Source: Paraclostridium dentum (GTDB lineage Bacteria > Bacillota > Clostridia > Peptostreptococcales > Peptostreptococcaceae). Taken from it: 64,000 bases of DNA. Below are positions 34,230 through 41,124 of this stretch, one piece after another (positions within the stretch are counted from its first letter, which is position 1; every line of letters starts with the position of its first letter). The translations under genes were made by a program, and so were the position numbers. The stretch lies in contig NZ_WIPK01000009.1 of NCBI RefSeq assembly GCF_012922555.1, forward strand, positions 51,676-115,675, in the 5' to 3' direction. A model generated the notes under the pieces. That model did not search any database. It was given only the letters and a program-made list of their open reading frames with translations, and had not been told where the DNA came from.

Positions 34230-35328
34230 CTATCTCCATTGCCTTTGCTTTCCAATCTTCATAGCTCATACCTTTAGGGAATACTGGATCTACTTTTTCT
34301 TTTATAAATTTATCAAAATCATCTGCTCCACAAGATTTTAAAAGCTTATCATTTACAACTTTATCATAATCAGGTATTTCATCTAATGCCTTATTGTCTT
34401 TATACATATCTAAATTGTTTTTATATTCGTCTCCAGTTATTTTCCATGTAAGAGTTCTTCCTTCTCCTACAGTCTTTTTATATATAGTCATTAATGCTAC
34501 TTCTTCATCTACACTATAGTTTTTAGCAAATATTTTAGCTGCTTTAACTGGGTTTGTGTATATGTACTCTATAGCTTTTGTATGTGCTAAAACCATCTTT
34601 TCAGCTAAGTCTGGATGTTCTTTTATAAAGTTTGTATTTAATGAGAATGAACAACAGTTGTATTCTTTTCCTGTATTTTTTTCTTTATATTGAGTCGATG
34701 AAATTATTTTTCCAACGCCTTCTTTCTCCGCTACAGATCCCCATGGATCACATGTACTGAATGCTTTTATTTGTCCTGTTTTTAATGCTAAGTATGCGTC
34801 TTTGCTAGAGTCTATATTTACAACTTGATATTTAGATGAGTCTACTGGAAGTCCTGTTTCTGGGCCGTAGTCTGTAGTCCATAGTAAATCACCATCTGGG
34901 TCTGAAGCTATTTTTTGTCCTATTAATTCTTTAGGATCTTTTATATCGTTTGCAACTACTAAGTATTCAGATCCACCTCTATGGTTATTTGCAGCTACAA
35001 CTATTGGTGATCCTTTTGGAATAGCACCCACTAATCCTTTAGTCCCAATATACCCTGCATCCATTTGTCCAGCTGCCATAGCTTCTGGTACTTTTCCGTT
35101 CCCTACAGCTTGAACGTTAAGTCCTAAATCTTTATAAATCCCAGCATCCACAGCAACTGGTGCAGCCGTCATGTGGTCACAATTATAATACCCTAGTTTA
35201 ATTACATAATCTGAACTACCTTTTGTTGCCGTTTCTTGCTTGTTCTCTTTGCTGCTACATCCTGTTAAAACTGTAGTGCTTATTGCACCTATTAGTACTA
35301 ATGACTTTACCTTCTTTGAAATTTTCAC
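34216..35328 (-). CDS. second substrate-binding lipoprotein of the putative Sao importer
   Basis: This 370-residue lipoprotein has a signal peptide ending in the lipobox VLTGC (Cys about residue 24), then an NrtA/SsuA/TauA-type two-lobed domain. Unusual cysteines for this family stand out: YYNCDHMTA near the start of the ligand site, FSTCDPWGS, and YNCCSFSL in the second lobe. They are well placed to bind a soft metal or organometal. It has no UGA of its own. The gene lies between the Cys-Cys-ending protein and the Sec-containing binding protein, so the operon encodes two binding proteins for one permease/ATPase pair. Confidence 0.85.
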   Translation of the reverse strand: MKISKKVKSLVLIGAISTTVLTGCSSKENKQETATKGSSDYVIKLGYYNCDHMTAAPVAVDAGIYKDLGLNVQAVGNGKVPEAMAAGQMDAGYIGTKGLVGAIPKGSPIVVAANNHRGGSEYLVVANDIKDPKELIGQKIASDPDGDLLWTTDYGPETGLPVDSSKYQVVNIDSSKDAYLALKTGQIKAFSTCDPWGSVAEKEGVGKIISSTQYKEKNTGKEYNCCSFSLNTNFIKEHPDLAEKMVLAHTKAIEYIYTNPVKAAKIFAKNYSVDEEVALMTIYKKTVGEGRTLTWKITGDEYKNNLDMYKDNKALDEIPDYDKVVNDKLLKSCGADDFDKFIKEKVDPVFPKGMSYEDWKAKAMEIDGQN

Positions 35329-35357
35329 TTTTAATTCTCCCCTTTGTTGAATTTATA

Positions 35358-35822
35358 TTAGCAACATGCATTCATGCCTTCTCCGAATAAATCTACTAAT
35401 TTTTTATTTTCTAATCTATATATTGCATATCCTACATTTCCATTTTTAGATCCAGATAATATAAGTTCCATTTCATCCTTATCATCTATATCTTTAAATT
35501 CTATTGAAATGTCATCTATAGGTGCTCTTATAGGCTCTGTCATATAAACGTTTTCATTATCACTTATAACTCCAACCATTTCATTATGATTTTTGCCTTT
35601 TTTATAAACAACTAATAAATCATCAACTTTATCGTTATTTATATCGTGCTGTGTGTACGTAAGTATTTTTTCATATTTGGCATTTTCTTTAAAATAGTTT
35701 AAATACTCTTCATTTACATTTGGAAGGCTACTTTCTTCCTTTCTTTTCTCTTTGCTATATACTGCAATTCCTATTAATAAAACTATTATAGAAAGTATTA
35801 TTAAAAATTTTTTACGCTTCAT
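35358..35822 (-). CDS. saoC: membrane-anchored protein ending in Cys-Cys
   Basis: This 154-residue protein has one N-terminal transmembrane segment (about residues 5-22) and an extracellular domain with DINNDKVDDLLVVY and DIDDKDEMELILSG, an FG-GAP/VCBS-like pattern of acidic beta turns. It ends exactly in GMNACC, with the last two residues both Cys before the TAA. I recall a family described as Cys-Cys-COOH (seleno)protein in this setting; here both are Cys, not Sec. A terminal dithiol is a likely metal-handling site. It overlaps the efflux permease gene by 11 bases. Confidence 0.75.
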   Translation of the reverse strand: MKRKKFLIILSIIVLLIGIAVYSKEKRKEESSLPNVNEEYLNYFKENAKYEKILTYTQHDINNDKVDDLLVVYKKGKNHNEMVGVISDNENVYMTEPIRAPIDDISIEFKDIDDKDEMELILSGSKNGNVGYAIYRLENKKLVDLFGEGMNACC

Positions 35823-36891
35823 TTTTTACAACCTTTCTTAAGCTAGGCATTATAGCTTTTATGAAAAATATGAATATTATAAATGAGCATATGTATTTTA
35901 CTGAATCCGGTATATTTAACATTATAGTATTAGCTATGCTTATAGATTCCTGCTTGTAACTGATATTTATATTCGTTGCCTTTCCCATTAAAAGGAAGTT
36001 TGTTATATATCCAATAACTAGCGAGCAAGTTGTAAGTGTTATAGAATATATAGCTACAGTTCTCTTTCCTATTACTTTATACATACTTATAAGTTCTGGT
36101 AAGTTTGTAGCAGCTCCAGCTATTAAAAATGTTATAGCAATTCCTGGCGATGCCCCACTTGCTACTAATGCTGCAATAAATGGTATATGTCCAACTGCAC
36201 AAACATACATAATACATGCAAGTACTGCTATACTACCTAAAGACAGTACCCCTGGATTTCCTAAGTATTTTTGAATTATACTACTTGGAAACACCGTTGT
36301 TATAAATCCTGCAACAAGCATACCTATCACAACATATTTACTAATTGTAAGTGCTAATTCAGAAAATGACCATTTTAATCCTTCTATCACTTTTTCTTTA
36401 AAGCTTAACTCTTCTTCTTCTAGCTCAATAGCTATTTCTTCATCCTCTTGTTGGTTTATACATAATTCATTTTTACCTAAGTAGTTTCCTAAAAGTCCTA
36501 CTATTATTGGCACGACAAATCCCGATATAACATAAATAATAGTTATATCTGGCCCTAATAATCCTAAACTTAATACTACCGCTATTGGATTTATAATTGG
36601 AGTTGATGTCATAAAAGCTAAAACTGGACCTAGATAAGCTCCAGAATAGTACATACTTATTCCTATAGGTATGACTCCACAGCTACATATTGGTAGTAAC
36701 ATTCCTGAAACTGTACTCTTTAATAATGATGATATTTTTTTATTCCCAAGAGATTTTTGAAATTTTTCTGGACTTATTAGATTGTGTAGTAGACCTGCTA
36801 TTATAAAACTTATTATTAACCAACCTGAAGCTCCATTTAATATACTTATAGATGATAGTAGTACGTCTTTGAAAAAATCTAAAATATACAT
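35812..36891 (-). CDS. saoE: ArsP/DUF318-type efflux permease
   Basis: This 359-residue permease has about eight membrane segments in two repeats, with an acidic cytoplasmic loop (EEDEEIAIELEEE-like) between them. The family signature MLLPICSCGVIPIG near residue 60 places two Cys in the membrane, and the second half has CAVGHIPFIAALVASGASPG. ArsP of this superfamily exports organoarsenicals. In this operon an export role for the metal product, or for an intermediate, is inferred. The start follows AGGGGAG. Confidence 0.87.
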   Translation of the reverse strand: MYILDFFKDVLLSSISILNGASGWLIISFIIAGLLHNLISPEKFQKSLGNKKISSLLKSTVSGMLLPICSCGVIPIGISMYYSGAYLGPVLAFMTSTPIINPIAVVLSLGLLGPDITIIYVISGFVVPIIVGLLGNYLGKNELCINQQEDEEIAIELEEEELSFKEKVIEGLKWSFSELALTISKYVVIGMLVAGFITTVFPSSIIQKYLGNPGVLSLGSIAVLACIMYVCAVGHIPFIAALVASGASPGIAITFLIAGAATNLPELISMYKVIGKRTVAIYSITLTTCSLVIGYITNFLLMGKATNINISYKQESISIANTIMLNIPDSVKYICSFIIFIFFIKAIMPSLRKVVKNEA

Positions 36892-36902
36892 TTAATTCTC
36901 CC

Positions 36903-37157
36903 CTAATTGTTTATAGCGTCTGTTATTGCTTTTTCTATGATATCCTTTGAAAGCCTATCATATTTTTTTCTTTGGTTTATAATCATTGTTCCTTTTATTA
37001 TGATTCCGTATTTTTTTAAATAAGTAAAATCTTTTCCCGCTTGATATAGTTTTATATCAATCTTTTCTTTATAAAGTTCCCCTAGCTTTCTTATTAGCAT
37101 TCCATGCTCATCACATGTAGGTCATGTATTTATAAACTCTACTAAAACTTTTGACAT
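36903..37157 (-). CDS. saoT: thioredoxin-like selenoprotein with UxxC motif
   Basis: Starting at the ATG 37155-37157 (GGAGGAG upstream), the frame crosses a UGA at 37122-37124 (codon 12) to give 84 residues. The motif is EFINTU-PTC, a Sec-x-x-Cys at the place of the thioredoxin/glutaredoxin CxxC. After it comes HGMLIRKLGELYKEK, an MTH895-like mini-thioredoxin pattern. Reading the UGA as stop would leave only a 65-residue fragment from an internal ATG without the redox site. It is the first gene of the operon and likely reduces its other Cys/Sec proteins or hands over the metal. Symbol tentative. Confidence 0.85.
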
Positions 37158-37221
37158 TTCTCCTCCTTTATTTTTTCCTTTTTCCCCTTTAATTTACATT
37201 TTTTTACACTCAAGCTCTTTT

Positions 37222-37251
37222 ATTATACATAGAATTTTCAGACATTGTAAA
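37222..37251 (-). promoter_or_regulatory. promoter of the putative Sao operon
   Basis: TATAAT (37222-37227) and TTTACA (37246-37251) with an 18-base spacer on the minus strand, about 65 bases before the first start codon. Confidence 0.72.
37233..37247. promoter_or_regulatory. CodY-box-like sequence in the Sao promoter spacer
   Basis: AATTTTCAGACATTG matches the CodY consensus AATTTTCWGAAAATT at 12 of 15 positions and lies between -35 and -10. codY itself is in this window. It could repress the operon in rich conditions. Confidence 0.45.
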
Positions 37252-37255
37252 ATAG

Positions 37256-37293
37256 AATATATCTATATAACAACGTCACAATATAGATATATC
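37256..37293 (-). terminator. probable terminator after the potassium channel gene
   Basis: ATATATCTATAT and ATATAGATATAT form an AT-rich stem on the minus strand, followed by TTCTATTTT. It overlaps the region just upstream of the Sao promoter. Confidence 0.55.
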
Positions 37294-37305
37294 CTATTTA
37301 ATTTT

Positions 37306-38304
37306 TTACCTATTTATTTTTCTTGCAAGCGTTGCCGTCCAAATACCAACCATTGTTACCCCTAAAAACATTTCTATTCCTGATAAAAATATGCTATATC
37401 CAAATGGAGTTATATCTCCATAACCAACTGTTGTAAATGTAACTATGCTAAAATGAAATGCTCTCACAAAATCATCTATCATCACATTTGCTGATTTTTC
37501 TGTAAAAAATAGTTCTTTATAAGATATAATTTCACTTCCTATTTTAAGTCCAAAGATTAGATATAATATAGTAAATAAAAATATAAGTTCTAAAGATGTT
37601 ATAAGTGCATAAGTTGGTCTTTCTCCATATCCGCAAATTAACCAAAGTGCATCTGATTTAAATCTTTTTATTCCCTTTAAAGTTTTTCGTTCTATAGTTT
37701 TATAAATATATAAGTATTCTCCATACTTAGCTAATAAATTATTTTCTTGAAATTTATAAGCTATAGTTCTATAAAATTTATAACAACTTTCATAACTTTC
37801 ATTATTTAATTCGTCAAAGAATGTATCTTCATTGAACTTAGTAACTAAGCTATCATCGAATTCCAAATTATATATATAAGATTCAGTTAATTTAAATGAT
37901 TTTAAATCACAATCCTTAATTGTCATAAAATCTATATGACAATTAATAAAAATACTTTTTTTAAAGTTGCTATGTTCAGTTATAAGATTATTTAATTGAT
38001 TGTATCTTAATATTGAATTTTTAAAGTTACAATCTATAAACCTAACTTTATTAAATTTACAATTTATGAATACACTATTTTCAAAACTGCAATTTATAAA
38101 TTCTATATTTTCAAATTGCATATCCTTTATCTTTCTGCTTTCAAACTTTGTGTTTTTAACAACTTTTAAATCTAAAATCTCATCTATTTTTATATATTTA
38201 TTAAATTCATAAGAACTTATATCTTTTATATTTTTGTCATTAAGCCTATTATTAACTTCGTGGTTAGCAACTTTTCTTAATTTATTAAACTCAATAGTTT
38301 TCAT
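37306..38304 (-). CDS. pentapeptide-repeat / two-TM potassium channel fusion
   Basis: The first 160 residues hold degenerate pentapeptide repeats (FENIEFINCSFENSVF, FINCKF, FIDCNF) that form a right-handed beta helix. The C-terminal third has two membrane segments (about residues 228-250 and 303-325) with a pore loop FTTVGYGDITPF, the potassium selectivity filter. The fusion of a rod-like repeat domain and an Ion_trans_2 channel suggests gating or tethering through protein contacts. No neighbouring gene gives a clue to the signal. It is 332 residues long and monocistronic. Confidence 0.87.
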   Translation of the reverse strand: MKTIEFNKLRKVANHEVNNRLNDKNIKDISSYEFNKYIKIDEILDLKVVKNTKFESRKIKDMQFENIEFINCSFENSVFINCKFNKVRFIDCNFKNSILRYNQLNNLITEHSNFKKSIFINCHIDFMTIKDCDLKSFKLTESYIYNLEFDDSLVTKFNEDTFFDELNNESYESCYKFYRTIAYKFQENNLLAKYGEYLYIYKTIERKTLKGIKRFKSDALWLICGYGERPTYALITSLELIFLFTILYLIFGLKIGSEIISYKELFFTEKSANVMIDDFVRAFHFSIVTFTTVGYGDITPFGYSIFLSGIEMFLGVTMVGIWTATLARKINR

Positions 38305-38459
38305 ATTTATTCTCCAAAAATAATTTTATAATATTAACTATTTCGGTTTAATATTTTGAGAATCCTTCGAAATAAAATTTTTGTCATATCATTTTTATCA
38401 TAATGTCCTACTTTTCTTAATATACTTGTACAAATAACCATTTGGGGGAGGATAAATTT

Positions 38460-38888
38460 ATGAATACAAAGATAAAAGTTTTAGAGGAAAAACTACCGAA
38501 AAAATGTTGCTCCTACTGTAATCATCTTTCTTTAGAGGGTCCTAATGATGATTTTACTTATGATATAAAATGTGTGCTTTCAAATAGTACTCCTTTAAAT
38601 GTAGATTCATGCAATGATTTTAGCCCAGAATATACTAATTTAAATCATGTTGATTTAGATACGCTATATTTAAAGTTTTTAGAGTCAGCTATTCAAGTTG
38701 ATTATGCATCTTACTTAAACTCGCTGCATTGGAAATTATTTAAAGAAAAAACTTTAGATTTTTACGACTATGAATGTTGTAAGTGTGGATGTAGTGACAA
38801 TTTAAATGTTTATCATATAAATGATAACTTCGGCCGAGAAACTTTCGATGATGTAAATGTGCTTTGTGAAAATTGTTTAAGAAATTAA
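38460..38888 (+). CDS. small Cys-rich HNH-like protein
   Basis: This protein of 142 residues starts at the ATG at 38460 (GGGGGAGG upstream; a TTG 18 bases earlier overlaps that site). The N-terminal CCSYCNHLS and later Cys suggest a first metal site. The C-terminal YECCKCGCSDNLNVYHINDN...VNVLCENCLRN has the CxxC-His-CxxC layout of an HNH/zinc-ribbon fold. It has no recognised restriction or recombination neighbours. Whether it is a nuclease is not shown. Confidence 0.65.
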   Translation: MNTKIKVLEEKLPKKCCSYCNHLSLEGPNDDFTYDIKCVLSNSTPLNVDSCNDFSPEYTNLNHVDLDTLYLKFLESAIQVDYASYLNSLHWKLFKEKTLDFYDYECCKCGCSDNLNVYHINDNFGRETFDDVNVLCENCLRN

Positions 38889-38926
38889 ATTTATATACTA
38901 CTAATATTTTTTTAAAATAAACAAAT

Positions 38927-38966
38927 AATAAATTCATAGTCAACTGACTATGAATTTATTTTATTT
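38927..38966 (+). terminator. terminator between the HNH-like and DUF1540 genes
   Basis: AATAAATTCATAGTC pairs with GACTATGAATTTATT, a 15-bp stem followed by TTATTTT. It ends just before the ribosome site of the next gene. Confidence 0.8.
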
Positions 38967-38979
38967 TGGAGGTATTTAT

Positions 38980-39285
38980 ATGTCAAATCCTATAAGCTGT
39001 TCAGCTACAAGTTGTACTTATAATAAAGTTGGAGCATGTTACGCATCTGGAATAAAAGTTGATGGTAAGTCAGCTGATACTACTTGCGAAACAACTTGTT
39101 CGACTTATGAGAATAAAGAATCTAGCTCATTCTCTAATAGTGTTCAAGACTCAACAGTTGCTCAAACAAGTTCTATATCTTGTGCCGCTACTAACTGTAA
39201 GTACAATCACGGTGGAGATTGTAATGCTGACTCTATTCATATAAATATGGATGATGCATCTTGCGAAACTTTTGTAACTAAATAG
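38980..39285 (+). CDS. DUF1540 protein with two Cys-rich units
   Basis: A protein of 101 residues starts at the ATG at 38980 (GGAGG upstream). Two copies of the DUF1540 unit are visible: ISCSATSCTYNKVGACYASGI and ISCAATNCKYNHGGDCNADSI, each with four Cys likely to bind a metal, joined by a Ser/Gln-rich linker. Such small proteins are common in clostridia and are of unknown function. The gene lies convergent to buk and shares hairpin element D. Confidence 0.85.
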   Translation: MSNPISCSATSCTYNKVGACYASGIKVDGKSADTTCETTCSTYENKESSSFSNSVQDSTVAQTSSISCAATNCKYNHGGDCNADSIHINMDDASCETFVTK

Positions 39286-39312
39286 TCCCCACACTATATT
39301 ATTTACAAAATA

Positions 39313-39441
39313 AAAAAGAGCTGACTATAATATATAGCTGATGATAACTTTGTATGATTTAGCGACATTTTGAAAGCGGATTTTGCTTTCATGGAGCAAA
39401 TCATACAAAGTTATCTTAAGCGTTTTATATATTGGTCAGCT
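39313..39441. terminator. 3'-end hairpin element D between DUF1540 gene and buk
   Basis: AAAAGAGCTGAC...ATATATA and its complement form the outer stem. GATAACTTTGTATGATTT pairs with its complement inside. On the minus strand the core reads ATTTGCTCC opposite GTCGCTAAAT around a GAAAGC/GCTTTC hairpin, the same internal loop as elements A, B, C and E. A-tract and T-tract flank it, so it can end transcripts from both sides. Confidence 0.85.
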
Positions 39442-39450
39442 CTTTTTATT

Positions 39451-40542
39451 TTAATTTAAACTTAGATCTTCAATTAATTCTTCATATTCTCTATAATTCT
39501 CTTCACCTTTTAAAATTCTTAACGCTCCATAAGAAAGAGCTTCCAACTCATTTTCTCCTGCTAGTACAGTTACTGGTGCAATAAATCTTACTTTATCACT
39601 TAGTTTTTTAGTTAAATTTTTAGAGTATGCAATTCCTCCAGTTAATATGATTGCATCCACATCACCATCTAAAACTGTAGATAACTCCCCGATTCCCTTT
39701 GCAACTTGATAAATTAAAGCCTCATATATTAATTTAGCTTTTTCATCACCGTTTTCAATCATTTGTTCAACTTCTCTAATGTCTACAGTATTTAAATGGC
39801 CTACTATTCCACCCTTTCCTCTAATTTTTTTCAACATTTCTTTTTGAGTATATTTACCACTAAAGCACATATCTACAACCTTTTTAACAGGTATTCTTCC
39901 ACTTCTTTCTGGAGAAAATGGACCCTCGTCATCAGATACTACATCTACCATGTGCCCATTTTTATGTGCAGCTATAGTTATTCCTCCTCCAAGATGTGCT
40001 ACTATTAAATTCATATCTTTATAATCTCTATTGTTTTCCTTTGAAAATTTAATAGCCATAGCTCTTGAGTTTAATGCATGGCTCAAGCAGTTTCTCTTTA
40101 TTTCTGGAAACCCTAATACTCTAGCTACATCATCTAATTCATCAACTGCTACACTATCGTATATATATGCATTTACTCCTATTTCTTTAGCTATTTCATA
40201 AGAAATAAGCGCTCCTAAGTTTGATGCATGTTCTATTATAGGTTTATTCTTTAGCCTATCTACCATAGCATCATTTACTAAATAAGCTCCTGATTTTACA
40301 GGCGGAAGTATCCCTCCTCTTCCAACTATAGAATCTAACTCCTCTTTCTTAAAATCGTTTTCCTGAAGGATATTTAAAATGCTTTCTTTTCTCATTTCAA
40401 ACTGATCAGTTATACTATTATACTTTTCTAATTCATTTGCACTATGATTTATACTTTTCGAAAAAAGCATATTTTCATCTTCATATACTGCAATTTTAGT
40501 AGATGTTGAACCTGGATTAATCGCTAATATTTTATACCCCAT
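39451..40542 (-). CDS. buk: butyrate kinase-type acyl kinase
   Basis: This 363-residue ASKHA-fold kinase makes ATP and a carboxylic acid from an acyl phosphate. The N-terminal phosphate block is AINPGSTSTKIAVY, and later HLGGGITIAAHKNGHMVDV and ILTGGIAYSKN are typical of Buk. It is the last gene after an aminotransferase and IorAB, and no phosphotransbutyrylase gene accompanies it here. The substrate may therefore be butyryl-, branched-chain acyl- or arylacyl-phosphate. Confidence 0.93.
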   Translation of the reverse strand: MGYKILAINPGSTSTKIAVYEDENMLFSKSINHSANELEKYNSITDQFEMRKESILNILQENDFKKEELDSIVGRGGILPPVKSGAYLVNDAMVDRLKNKPIIEHASNLGALISYEIAKEIGVNAYIYDSVAVDELDDVARVLGFPEIKRNCLSHALNSRAMAIKFSKENNRDYKDMNLIVAHLGGGITIAAHKNGHMVDVVSDDEGPFSPERSGRIPVKKVVDMCFSGKYTQKEMLKKIRGKGGIVGHLNTVDIREVEQMIENGDEKAKLIYEALIYQVAKGIGELSTVLDGDVDAIILTGGIAYSKNLTKKLSDKVRFIAPVTVLAGENELEALSYGALRILKGEENYREYEELIEDLSLN

Positions 40543-40545
40543 AAA

Positions 40546-41124
40546 CTACTCCCCTTTGACTAAATTCATTCCTACTTTAAATGCTTCTATATTTATGTCT
40601 ACAAACTCCTTTTTTACATTATCACTTATAATTTGATTCCAGTCAATATGTTCAAGGTTCATAGATTTCACTAAGCTTCCAAGTAAAATTATATTCATTG
40701 TTTTTGGGTTTCCAAGTTCAATAGCACTCTTTGATGCATTTATCAATTTAGCGCCTACTCTCAATAACTCTTCACTTATTTCATTTCCTTTGTATTCAGC
40801 TTTTCCATTTAATATTGGCATTGAATTTATTTGATAGTCATTGACTATTATTTTTCCATTATCTTTTAAGTAATCTAACCATCTTAATGCTTCCATTTTT
40901 TCAAACGAAACTAAAATATCTGCTCCACCTTTTTCTATAACTGGAGAATAAACTTTATCACCATATCTAACTTGAGAAGATACAGAGCCACCACGCTGAC
41001 TCATACCATGTATTTCACTCATCCTTACATCATATCCTGATTCCATAAGACCAATTGTTAGAAGCTTACTCGCAAGTATAGTACCTTGCCCCCCAACTCC
41101 AACTAAAAGTACGCTCTTTGTCAT
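40546..41124 (-). CDS. iorB: indolepyruvate ferredoxin oxidoreductase beta subunit
   Basis: This 192-residue gamma-domain-type subunit begins VLLVGVGGQGTILASKLL and carries SEIHGMSQRGGSVSSQVRYG. With IorA it oxidatively decarboxylates aryl- or branched 2-oxoacids to acyl-CoA and reduces ferredoxin. It abuts iorA with no gap and precedes buk by 3 bases, so the three are co-translated. Confidence 0.94.
   Translation of the reverse strand: MTKSVLLVGVGGQGTILASKLLTIGLMESGYDVRMSEIHGMSQRGGSVSSQVRYGDKVYSPVIEKGGADILVSFEKMEALRWLDYLKDNGKIIVNDYQINSMPILNGKAEYKGNEISEELLRVGAKLINASKSAIELGNPKTMNIILLGSLVKSMNLEHIDWNQIISDNVKKEFVDINIEAFKVGMNLVKGE

Noticed and set aside
31276-37157. Four frameshift or nonsense pseudogenes in the ABC/MerB operon
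   Set aside because: All interruptions are UGA (never UAA or UAG), each next to or replacing a functional Cys, with intact frames and tight overlaps; decay would not give this pattern.
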